Source: Bacteroidota bacterium
GTDB taxonomy: Bacteria; Bacteroidota; UBA10030; UBA6906
Assembly (NCBI GenBank): GCA_016844425.1
Contig: JAERML010000080.1
Location: 1-7,900 of the forward strand
Direction of reading: 5' to 3'
DNA: 7,900 bases
Shown here piece by piece: positions 1-6,351 of this stretch. The notes under the pieces were generated by a model that saw nothing but the letters and a program-made list of their open reading frames with translations, made no database searches and was not told the DNA's origin. Both the position numbers and the translations under genes were made by a program. Numbering within the stretch: the stretch's first letter is position 1; each line of letters starts with the position of its first letter.

Positions 1-591
1 CGAGTGCGTCCCATCGAAGATGACCGGATAGCCAAGCTCACGCATGACCTTCAGCGAACGCATATCTACGACAAGGTTGTGGTAGCCAAATGTCGTCCCC
101 CTCTCTGTCAACGCGATATTGTGATTTCCCGTTTCCGTTACTTTCTCTGCGGCGTGTTTCATGTCCTCCGGGGCCAGGAACTGGCCTTTCTTGATGTTGA
201 TTGCCCTTCCTGTCGCACCGGCTGCATGTAACAACTCCGTTTGGCGACAGAGGAAGGCAGGAATCTGGAGGACATCAGCAACCTCAGCGGCCATCGCAGC
301 CTCAGGCTCGGAATGAATATCGGTAAGGATGGGGAGCCCGAGATCACGCTTCACCTCAGCGAGGATCTTCAACGATTCATCGATACCGATCCCCATGAAG
401 GACTTGCTGCTTGTCCTGTTCGCCTTCTTGTACGAGGATTTGAAAACGACAGGTATGCGGTACTTCGCCGCGGTCGCCTTCACCTGCTCCGCGGTCCGAA
501 GAATCATCTCACGGTTCTCGACCACACACGGCCCCGCGATCAACACTAACGGTTTTCCATTACCAATGGGAATACTCGAAAAATGAACCAT
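1..591 (-). CDS. kdsA: 3-deoxy-D-manno-octulosonate 8-phosphate synthase (KdsA), C-terminus cut off by window edge
   Basis: KdsA condenses phosphoenolpyruvate with arabinose 5-phosphate to make Kdo 8-phosphate, the committed cytoplasmic step towards the Kdo of lipopolysaccharide. The first 197 residues are visible, of about 270-285 usual. Motifs in order: IAGPCVVEN (18-26), KANRTS (56-61, the sugar-phosphate site), SFMGIG (64-69), ILTDIH (88-93), LQIPAFLCRQTELL (108-121), NIKKGQF (132-138), LTERGTTFGY (161-170) and FDGTHS (192-197). Cys22 and His196 match two ligands of the metal-dependent KdsA class (E. coli-type enzymes have Asn at the Cys position); the other two ligands lie outside the window. 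SFMGIG is of the type found in Bacteroidota. The start is the ATG at 591-589, with GGAG at 603-600 eight bases before it. That site lies inside the upstream transporter gene, whose TGA shares one base with this ATG, so coupled translation is likely. Identification is secure. Confidence 0.95.
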   Translation of the reverse strand, partial: MVHFSSIPIGNGKPLVLIAGPCVVENREMILRTAEQVKATAAKYRIPVVFKSSYKKANRTSSKSFMGIGIDESLKILAEVKRDLGLPILTDIHSEPEAAMAAEVADVLQIPAFLCRQTELLHAAGATGRAINIKKGQFLAPEDMKHAAEKVTETGNHNIALTERGTTFGYHNLVVDMRSLKVMRELGYPVIFDGTHS

Positions 592-2114
592 CACACTGTC
601 TCCGGATCTGTTGTCTTGAGAATACCTTCCTGTTTTGCCATGATCACTGCCACCACCGCGTCACCGGAAACATTTAACACTGTCCTGCACATGTCGAGTA
701 TCCGATCGACGCCGAGAATGATTGCAATCCCTTCCTCAGGCACATGCACCGACCGGAGGACAATAATGAGCATCACGATACCGACTCCTGGCACAGGCGC
801 TGTACCAATAGAGGCGAGCACCGCTGTAAAAATGATGGTGAGCTGGGCAGCAACATCCAGGTGAATACCATAGACCTGGGCAATGAATACCGTCGCTACT
901 GCCTGATACATGGATGTCCCGTCCATGTTGACTGTCGCGCCAAGCGGAAGCACAAAACTGGTAATCTGTTTGGGCACACCGAGGTTCTTCTCGCAGCATT
1001 CCATGTTGATCGGCAACGTCGCAGCGCTGGAACTTGAGCTGAAAGCAATCAGCATCACTTCCTTGATACCCCGAAAAAAATGCAGGGGATTCATGCCTCC
1101 AAAGACACGTACCAGCAGGCCCAGTGTCACGAATTGGTGGAGAAGGAAGCCCAACACCAGCGTTGCGGAATACCATGCAAGCGTCTGGAGAATGTCGAAT
1201 CCAAATTCCCCCACGGTGGCGGAGATGAGGGCAAATACACCAAATGGCGCAACCTTCATTACGAGCTCCACCATCTGAATCATCAGATCACTGAAACCAT
1301 CAAAGAAACCGACAACATGCGCCGATTTTTCCTTCGCAATCAACGTCAGACACGTTCCCACCATTATGGAAAAGAAGATAATCTGCAGCATCTCGCCATT
1401 TGCCATCGCTGCTATTGGATTTGTCGCGACAACCTTGACCAGCATGTCCACAAGATTCACGGATGTTTCCATCTGAAGCTTCTCCTGGACGCCGCCTTGA
1501 AAATCCACCATGAGTTTCTCCCGGGACTCTGCTCCCAGTCGCGTTCCGGGCTGGATGTAGTTCACAAGCACGAGCCCGATGCAGATGGCAGAGACAATCG
1601 TAATCAGATAAAACATCAGCGTCTTTGCGCCGATCCGCCCAACCTTCCTGATATCGCCCAGGCTTGCTGTCCCCACGATCAGCGAAGAAAGCACCATCGG
1701 TATCGCAACAAACATAAGCAGCCGGATGAAGATTGTCCCAATCGGCTTGATGAGTACTGCCACGGTTTTCACTTTCTCAATGGAGTCGACCCTGTCGAAC
1801 CGCCTCGGTGTGGAAGATGCAAACGAGACCAACACCGCCGTTTTGTTCTTTTCTGCTTTCGTGAGGTGAGCAAAGAATGGCAGTATCTTGAGCTGATCCG
1901 ATGGACCAAAGGTGGCGCTCACTTGCCGGGTTTCTGTATTGAGCAACTCGATGCTCGACCAATCCGCGACTACCTCCTCTACAAGTGCGTTGGTAGCATC
2001 GGCGTAGGTGATCTCGAGCTTATACTTGCTGACGTTGAAGAGAACCCCGAAGATGGCGCCAAAGACGAGGGCAAGAAGTATCTTGTTGTGAAGCTTGATC
2101 GTAGGAAAGGTCAT
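591..2114 (-). CDS. Dicarboxylate/amino acid:cation symporter (DAACS family, glutamate/aspartate-like)
   Basis: This is an inner-membrane secondary carrier of 507 residues that probably takes up an acidic amino acid or dicarboxylate with Na+ or H+. Visible family marks are the helix 2 region GTIFIRLLMFVAIPMVLSS (126-144), hairpin 1 SSSSSAATLP (359-368), the helix 7 motif NMDGTS (396-401), hairpin 2 SIGTAPVPGVG (435-445) and helix 8 LDMCRTVLNVSGD (473-485). Asp474, Arg477 and Asp485 line up with GltPh Asp394, Arg397 and Asp405 (ligand amino group, ligand side-chain carboxylate, Na+ site), which favours aspartate or glutamate. DctA-type proteins differ there. Residues about 37-117, between helices 1 and 2, form a long polar segment that usual members lack. 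The start is the ATG at 2114-2112, directly before helix 1 (11-26). The frame stays open upstream to 2429, but that stretch is not transporter-like and overlaps ispE. No clear ribosome site is seen. It is the first gene of a pair with kdsA. The substrate is inferred. Confidence 0.92.
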   Translation of the reverse strand: MTFPTIKLHNKILLALVFGAIFGVLFNVSKYKLEITYADATNALVEEVVADWSSIELLNTETRQVSATFGPSDQLKILPFFAHLTKAEKNKTAVLVSFASSTPRRFDRVDSIEKVKTVAVLIKPIGTIFIRLLMFVAIPMVLSSLIVGTASLGDIRKVGRIGAKTLMFYLITIVSAICIGLVLVNYIQPGTRLGAESREKLMVDFQGGVQEKLQMETSVNLVDMLVKVVATNPIAAMANGEMLQIIFFSIMVGTCLTLIAKEKSAHVVGFFDGFSDLMIQMVELVMKVAPFGVFALISATVGEFGFDILQTLAWYSATLVLGFLLHQFVTLGLLVRVFGGMNPLHFFRGIKEVMLIAFSSSSSAATLPINMECCEKNLGVPKQITSFVLPLGATVNMDGTSMYQAVATVFIAQVYGIHLDVAAQLTIIFTAVLASIGTAPVPGVGIVMLIIVLRSVHVPEEGIAIILGVDRILDMCRTVLNVSGDAVVAVIMAKQEGILKTTDPETV

Positions 2115-2181
2115 CCGTAGCAGCCGGACAGCATGACAGATTCTGTGGGTTAGTGGAGTAGCGGTGAATATTGGACGGGCT

Positions 2182-2210
2182 ATGATACGAAAATCTGAGT
2201 TGACAATCAA
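2182..2210 (-). promoter_or_regulatory. Candidate sigma70-like promoter for the symporter-kdsA pair
   Basis: On the minus strand TTGATT (2210-2205) and TATCAT (2187-2182) are separated by exactly 17 bases. This would start transcription near 2175, about 60 bases before the symporter ATG at 2114. The -35 box matches the consensus at four of six bases and the -10 box at five of six. If the organism belongs to Bacteroidota proper, whose main sigma factor prefers other boxes, this match could be chance. Confidence 0.4.
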
Positions 2211-2213
2211 AAG

Positions 2214-2241
2214 AGAGAGATGGTTCAAGAGAGATGGTTCA
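2214..2241. repeat. Perfect tandem direct repeat, two 14-base units
   Basis: AGAGAGATGGTTCA occurs twice with no gap (2214-2227 and 2228-2241). On the minus strand the pair lies directly upstream of the candidate -35 box (2210-2205) of the symporter promoter, where an activator could bind. On the plus strand it lies in the leader region of ispE. It could equally be a slippage duplication. No regulator gene is present in the window. Confidence 0.7.
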
Positions 2242-2349
2242 TTGGTCTTTAGGATGCGGCGGTCCACGGGGAGGACTGTATTTTGAGGATTGAATTCTGT
2301 ATTCTTACGGTTGGCCAAGACCAATCCATTCATAGATCCACCTTTCCCC

Positions 2350-3201
2350 TTGTCATCATTTCGCGCGTACGCCAAGATTAACCTCGGTCTCCTCGTTCTG
2401 GAGAAACGCCCGGACGGGTACCACAGCATTGAAACGGTCTTTCACCGAATCGACCTGTTTGACGAGATTACGATCTCCCCTTCGCCGGAGATCATCGTGG
2501 AAAGTTCGTCGCGCGAAGCCCCGGGGGACGAGCGTAACATTTGCTTCAAGGCGGCAAACCTCCTGCGCCGTCAACTTGGAGTAAACGAGGGGGTCAAAAT
2601 CTCAATTCAGAAGAACATCCCGGTCGGTGCCGGTCTTGGTGGTGGAAGTTCAGATGCAGCGACCGTGCTGCGCCGACTTCCGTCGTATTGGGGAGAAGGA
2701 TTAGATGAGGAGCAACTCCGTGCGCTCGCCCTGAAACTCGGCTCTGATGTTCCATACTTCCTTGGAAATGGATCCGCTGTAGCAAAAGGGAGAGGAGAAG
2801 TACTCGAGTACTTCCCGCTTGTCCTTCCGTATACCATCCTCCTATGCAACCCGGGAATTCACATCTCCACGGCGTGGGCATATCAGCAGATGGCTCCTCG
2901 CGCCATTGACATCAACCTCAAGCAAATCCTGGCAGACCCCATGATGTCAGCTTCTACGTTGCGCGAAAGGCTGTGGAATGATTTCGAGGTTCCCGTCTTT
3001 GCGCATCACCCTGAAGTCAAGCGCATCAAGGAGGACATGCTGCGCAGCGGCGCCGAGTTCGCCCTCATGTCTGGAAGCGGGTCGTCCGTCTTTGGACTGT
3101 TCTCACATCGGAATGAAGCAGAACAAATCGCCCGTGCGTTCCGCGCCAAGGGATACAAGACATTCTCCACGCCGCCGCACTTTGTCCCCGAAGAAGTGTG
3201 A
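2350..3201 (+). CDS. ispE: 4-diphosphocytidyl-2-C-methyl-D-erythritol kinase (IspE)
   Basis: IspE phosphorylates the 2-hydroxyl of CDP-methylerythritol using ATP, the fourth step of the MEP isoprenoid pathway, in the cytoplasm. It is a GHMP kinase. Visible motifs (numbering from the start chosen here) are AKINLGL (8-14, Lys9 active-site type), KRPDGYH (19-25), the ATP-binding glycine loop PVGAGLGGGSSDAATVL (91-107), GSDVPYF (131-137, Asp133 the expected catalytic base) and C-terminal MSGSGSSVFGLF. The frame has no ATG near its start. TTG at 2350 gives 283 residues, the length of the E. coli enzyme, and places AKINL at the usual distance from the N-terminus. TTG at 2290 would give 303 residues, but the extra 20 are not IspE-like, and its nearest purine-rich site (GAGG, 2285-2288) sits only one base away. 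It is divergent from the symporter. Identity is certain and the start is not. Confidence 0.95.
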   Translation: MSSFRAYAKINLGLLVLEKRPDGYHSIETVFHRIDLFDEITISPSPEIIVESSSREAPGDERNICFKAANLLRRQLGVNEGVKISIQKNIPVGAGLGGGSSDAATVLRRLPSYWGEGLDEEQLRALALKLGSDVPYFLGNGSAVAKGRGEVLEYFPLVLPYTILLCNPGIHISTAWAYQQMAPRAIDINLKQILADPMMSASTLRERLWNDFEVPVFAHHPEVKRIKEDMLRSGAEFALMSGSGSSVFGLFSHRNEAEQIARAFRAKGYKTFSTPPHFVPEEV

Positions 3202-3211
3202 ATACCTCACC

Positions 3212-3240
3212 TTGCTTCTCTTGACCATTCTGGATATATT
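3212..3240 (+). promoter_or_regulatory. Weak candidate promoter before the TonB receptor gene
   Basis: TTGCTT (3212-3217) and TATATT (3235-3240) are spaced by 17 bases in the 69-base gap after ispE. The -10 box matches five of six consensus bases and the -35 box only three. Transcription would begin near 3247, about 24 bases before the TTG start of the receptor. If real, the receptor cluster can be expressed apart from ispE. I see no terminator hairpin in the gap, so read-through from ispE remains possible. Confidence 0.3.
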
Positions 3241-3260
3241 TTTCCGCATAGTTGAACAAC

Positions 3261-3264
3261 AGGA
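3261..3264 (+). promoter_or_regulatory. Ribosome binding site supporting the TTG start of the receptor
   Basis: AGGA ends six bases before TTG at 3271. No ATG in this frame lies nearby, and the codons after the TTG encode a good signal peptide, so this site and TTG are the best start. Confidence 0.55.
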
Positions 3265-3270
3265 CTCGCC

Positions 3271-5316
3271 TTGCCGAAGACTTCTCCCCTCATCATTCTC
3301 TTCTTCGTGTATTTCGTGGGGGATCCAGCCGAAGCCGTAGCTCAACAAATTCCCACCTCATCTGTAGATTCACTGACCATTGCGGCTCAACTCGATACGG
3401 CAGTGCAGACGCCGACAGATACCACATTCGTTCCGGCAGATTCCATCGCACTCGACTCACTCGGACGAATGAGCACCCCCTCACTTGTTGGAACCTACGA
3501 CCGTTGGCTTGATTCAAGTCAGTACCTGACCAAGGAAGACCTTCACTGGCTTGATTATCGGTATCTCGGTGGGATCCTCGAAACCATTCCTGGTGTGCAG
3601 CTTCGGGAACAAAATAGCGAAGGGCAATACAGTCAACTGAACGTCCGCGGGCAGGATTGGCGGAGCATTGCCTTCACGATGGATGGACGACTGCTGAACG
3701 ACCCCGCCTCGGGTGTATATAACCTCTTCCACTTCACTACCGAATACGCGGATCGCATCGAGGTCATCACGGGACCGCGGGCATTCCTTTACGGGCTCAA
3801 CAGCTCCGGCGGAGCGGTCAATCTCATCACAAAAAACTACAACAGCAACAGGGCCTTCTCGAAGTTGAACTACTCTGAGAGTGCCTGGAAATACGCCTAC
3901 AGCGACGGGACCTTCAGTCAGAACATCTCCCGCAAGGTCAACGTTACGTTCGGCTTTCAACATCAGGGCACCGAAGGGAGATTTCCGAACAGTGCCCATG
4001 AAGCATGGAACATGCGCGTGAAGGTCCGGTATAATCTTTCCCGCGACTTCAACATCATCCTGTCCGAGTATTTGACCAGTACACAGACACAGCTTAACGG
4101 AGGAGTGGACTATGCGGTGTCCGGACCGGCGCGTTCACTTGACCCGCTGCAGGCAACCATGAGAAACACAGATGCCTTCGAGAAGATCTCGAGGAACGAC
4201 GTGGACCTCTCCTTGGTTGGGACCATCTTCGGCGACACGACCAATGTCTCCATGTTAACGCTCTACTACTCGAACAACCTAAGAGAGTACCGGGACGAAG
4301 AGACCAAAAGTCCCAGTAATGGGTTGTTCATCAAGTCCGACCATCGGTCATCATGGATGGGGGCGCAATTGACGCAGAACTTCGACACCGAGTTCCAGCG
4401 GTTCAATCTCGGCGCGACAATTGAACTGAGACAAATTGAGGCCAGCCCGAATATCGGCAGGAGAAGAAACGTTGTCGGTAGTCTCTGGGCAAAAGAAGAG
4501 CTCGTGCTCGGCACGCTGATTACGGTGGCAGGATACGGACGTTACGACCAATACCTGAAAAAGGATTACGCCGGCTTTGGCGGCGACGCGACGCTCCATC
4601 TCGCGGAGGAGATATCCCTTTTTGGCGGACTGTCATTCTCGCGTCGATTCCCGACGTATCAAGAGCTCTTCTGGAGCGATACAACGGTGACGAGACCCGA
4701 CCCCCTCAATTCCGAAAAGCACAGGCAAGCGGAGATCGGCGCACAACTTCGATTGGCAAATGGGTTGAATCTTCGGATCGCGTATTTCCATCGGACCATT
4801 GACGATGCCATCGTCTTCACGCCGGGTTCCTCAAGTTCGACCTTCCCATCGATGGTCATTGGGAACATCGACAAGGTCACAACCAACGGTGTGGAAGCGA
4901 AGCTCCACTGGCGCTTCTGGGTACTCGCCCTCGAAGGAACGGGCACGTTCATCATCAGGAAAACGCAGGAAGTAACGCTTCAGGATTTTCCAAAAACTTC
5001 TGCCAACGGGGGTATCTATTTCTGGCAGACACTTCTCAACAATAAGCTGGAACTGAAAACAGGCTTTCGTGGAAGATACGTTGCTTCGCACGTCGGGATG
5101 GAATTCAATCCGGAGATCCTTGCGTACGTGCCGGGCACCGGGCCCAAGATCGGACTCGGCTCCTCGGTGGACTTCTTTGCAACAGCGCATATCGGTGATG
5201 CGTATATCCACCTTATGTGGGAGAACCTGACCAATATCGGGTACTTCACGACCCCGTACTATCCGGTACTGGATCGGGCCATCCGCTTCGGCATTTCCTG
5301 GGAATTCTTGAATTGA
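3271..5316 (+). CDS. TonB-dependent outer-membrane receptor, ligand unknown
   Basis: This is an outer-membrane beta-barrel that imports a ligand with energy from TonB-ExbBD; 681 residues. Residues 1-24 look like a signal peptide: Lys3, hydrophobic core 7-17, and a cleavage site AVA|QQ after 24. DTTFVPA (50-56) resembles a TonB box. The plug domain covers about 97-190: YLGGILETIPGVQLRE (98-113), NVRG (124-127), MDGRLLND (137-144), RIEVITGPRAFLYG (162-175), and GGAVNLITK (180-188). The rest alternates polar and aromatic residues as barrel strands do, and the C-terminal block, with WENLTNIGYF and ending RFGISWEFLN, is typical of the family. There is no carboxypeptidase-like domain or SusD partner, so a SusC-type glycan role is unlikely. 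At 681 residues it is in the range of siderophore, cobalamin or metal receptors, but nothing fixes the ligand. Its TGA (5314-5316) shares a base with the next ATG. Family assignment is secure. Confidence 0.93.
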   Translation: MPKTSPLIILFFVYFVGDPAEAVAQQIPTSSVDSLTIAAQLDTAVQTPTDTTFVPADSIALDSLGRMSTPSLVGTYDRWLDSSQYLTKEDLHWLDYRYLGGILETIPGVQLREQNSEGQYSQLNVRGQDWRSIAFTMDGRLLNDPASGVYNLFHFTTEYADRIEVITGPRAFLYGLNSSGGAVNLITKNYNSNRAFSKLNYSESAWKYAYSDGTFSQNISRKVNVTFGFQHQGTEGRFPNSAHEAWNMRVKVRYNLSRDFNIILSEYLTSTQTQLNGGVDYAVSGPARSLDPLQATMRNTDAFEKISRNDVDLSLVGTIFGDTTNVSMLTLYYSNNLREYRDEETKSPSNGLFIKSDHRSSWMGAQLTQNFDTEFQRFNLGATIELRQIEASPNIGRRRNVVGSLWAKEELVLGTLITVAGYGRYDQYLKKDYAGFGGDATLHLAEEISLFGGLSFSRRFPTYQELFWSDTTVTRPDPLNSEKHRQAEIGAQLRLANGLNLRIAYFHRTIDDAIVFTPGSSSSTFPSMVIGNIDKVTTNGVEAKLHWRFWVLALEGTGTFIIRKTQEVTLQDFPKTSANGGIYFWQTLLNNKLELKTGFRGRYVASHVGMEFNPEILAYVPGTGPKIGLGSSVDFFATAHIGDAYIHLMWENLTNIGYFTTPYYPVLDRAIRFGISWEFLN

Positions 5317-5885
5317 TGGATGCGAAGGGACAAGTCGTTACTGTCTTTGGAAGTTCCCGACCCAGAGAAAGCGAACCTGAGTACCATCTTGCGTACGATG
5401 TGGGATGGGAACTCGCCAGGGCCGGCTTCACTGTTTGTAACGGCGGGTACGGAGGAATCATGGAAGCCTCTGCGCGCGGCGCAAAGGAGAGCGGGGGTGC
5501 GACCATCGGTGTTATTTCTGACATCTTCCCGCGAAAGGCAAACCGATGGATTGATACCACATTCACCGCAACGACTCTTGTTGAGAGGATGCTGAGTCTG
5601 ATTTCCCGCGGCGACGCTTACGTCATTCTGAAAGGAGGAACCGGAACTCTCCTTGAGTTCGCGGCTGCGTGGGAGTTCATGAACAAGAACGTGATCAAGG
5701 AAAAACCCATCGTGCTTGTGGGAGCATTCTGGAAAGGAGTTGTCGAGACACTGAAAGAGGAACTGGCATGGGAGGGTTTGAGCGATTGCACACGATATGT
5801 CACGATTGTCGAAACTCCCGAATCATGCGCATCGTACATCAAACAACAACTCAAAGGTGATAATGATGGCACCCAGATACGCTGA
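5316..5885 (+). CDS. LOG-family (TIGR00725-like) Rossmann nucleotide-binding protein
   Basis: This is a 189-residue cytoplasmic protein of the LOG / lysine-decarboxylase-like superfamily. Characterised LOG members split nucleoside 5'-monophosphates (for example cytokinin ribotides) into base and ribose 5-phosphate, but many bacterial members have no known substrate. Visible marks are the N-terminal strand and loop VVTVFGSSRP (7-16), NGGYGGIMEASARGA (42-56), Glu90-Arg91 in the helix that supplies a catalytic arginine in LOG enzymes, and GGTGTLLE (107-114). The usual proline before GGxGT is Lys106. The ATG at 5316 overlaps the receptor stop as TGATG. An in-frame GTG or other start further up would run into the receptor and add non-homologous residues. 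No strong ribosome site is seen, so coupled translation is likely. The 3' end overlaps the DinB gene by 20 bases. Superfamily is confident; activity is not shown. Confidence 0.88.
   Translation: MDAKGQVVTVFGSSRPRESEPEYHLAYDVGWELARAGFTVCNGGYGGIMEASARGAKESGGATIGVISDIFPRKANRWIDTTFTATTLVERMLSLISRGDAYVILKGGTGTLLEFAAAWEFMNKNVIKEKPIVLVGAFWKGVVETLKEELAWEGLSDCTRYVTIVETPESCASYIKQQLKGDNDGTQIR
5855..5859 (+). promoter_or_regulatory. Ribosome binding site choosing the DinB start
   Basis: AGGTG lies six bases before the ATG at 5866 and only three before the adjacent in-frame ATG at 5863, so 5866 is the better start. The site is inside the 3' end of the LOG gene. Confidence 0.5.
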
Positions 5886-6348
5886 GATTCAGCTTCTCCT
5901 TGATATCATCGACCAGGCATACGACCACAGGGCATGGCACGGAACCAACCTGCGCGGATCCATCCGGGGATTGACACCGGATCAGGCGGCGTGGCGACCG
6001 GCCCCGGGACGACACAATGTCTGGGAGGTCGTTGTACATGCCGCGTACTGGAAGTACATTGTTCGCCGGAGACTTCTGGGCGAGAAGCGTGGTTCATTCT
6101 CGTTGAAGGGGAGCAATTGGTTCACGAGACCAGCGGATCGCTCCGACGCGGCATGGCAAGCTGATATCGCTCTGCTCGATGACACTCACCGCTCGATGCG
6201 TTCAGCGATCGCTTCCTTTCCTGCCAATAAGCTCGCTTCGACCCCGTCGAACAGCAAGGTTAGCAACGCCCAGATCATATACGGCATTTCCTCTCACGAT
6301 TTGTATCATGCGGGACAGATACAATTGTTGAAAAGGCTGCGGCACTAA
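5866..6348 (+). CDS. DinB-family (DinB_2 / YfiT-like) putative metal-dependent protein
   Basis: This is a 160-residue protein of the DinB four-helix-bundle superfamily. Members bind a divalent metal through three histidines, and characterised relatives include bacillithiol, mycothiol and glutathione S-transferases. Here His58 (in VWEVVVHAAYWK, 52-63) and the pair His144 and His148 (SSHDLYHAGQIQLLK, 142-156) fit the metal triad. The segment RGLTPDQAAWRPAPGRHNVWE (34-54) is typical of the N-terminal part before helix 2. No signal peptide or membrane helix is seen, so it should be cytoplasmic. The ATG at 5866 is chosen because of AGGTG six bases upstream; the frame is open further up to 5797, but those residues lie inside the LOG gene and are not DinB-like. 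Substrate and thiol cofactor are unknown. It sits between the LOG and transporter genes, with only 3 bases to the latter. Confidence 0.9.
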   Translation: MAPRYAEIQLLLDIIDQAYDHRAWHGTNLRGSIRGLTPDQAAWRPAPGRHNVWEVVVHAAYWKYIVRRRLLGEKRGSFSLKGSNWFTRPADRSDAAWQADIALLDDTHRSMRSAIASFPANKLASTPSNSKVSNAQIIYGISSHDLYHAGQIQLLKRLRH

Positions 6349-6351
6349 ACG

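Noticed and set aside
241..586. Plus-strand open frames over the left end
   Set aside because: The minus strand here encodes a complete run of KdsA motifs that is open at the window edge; the plus-strand frames are its shadows.
1080..2120. 346-residue plus-strand open frame opposite the symporter
   Set aside because: It is antisense to a clear transporter, is very rich in His, Arg, Asp and Cys, and shows no domain; it is a shadow of the codon pattern on the other strand.
2200..2205. Perfect TTGACA box on the plus strand before ispE
   Set aside because: At 16-18 bases downstream I find no sequence like TATAAT, so I do not call a promoter; it overlaps the better minus-strand -35 box.
2283..2381. 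Short plus-strand frame starting at TTG 2283 after a strong GGGGAGGA site (2268-2275), as a possible leader peptide for ispE
   Set aside because: About 31 codons, no attenuator-like hairpin or codon run, and it overlaps the ispE start in another frame; nothing beyond the purine-rich site supports it.
2115..2429. N-terminal extension of the symporter frame to 612 residues
   Set aside because: The extra 105 residues overlap the ispE 5' part and the intergenic region and show no transporter character; the ATG at 2114 sits directly before helix 1.
3514..3999. 161-residue minus-strand open frame inside the receptor gene
   Set aside because: It lies wholly inside the plug and early barrel coding region and has no recognisable motif.
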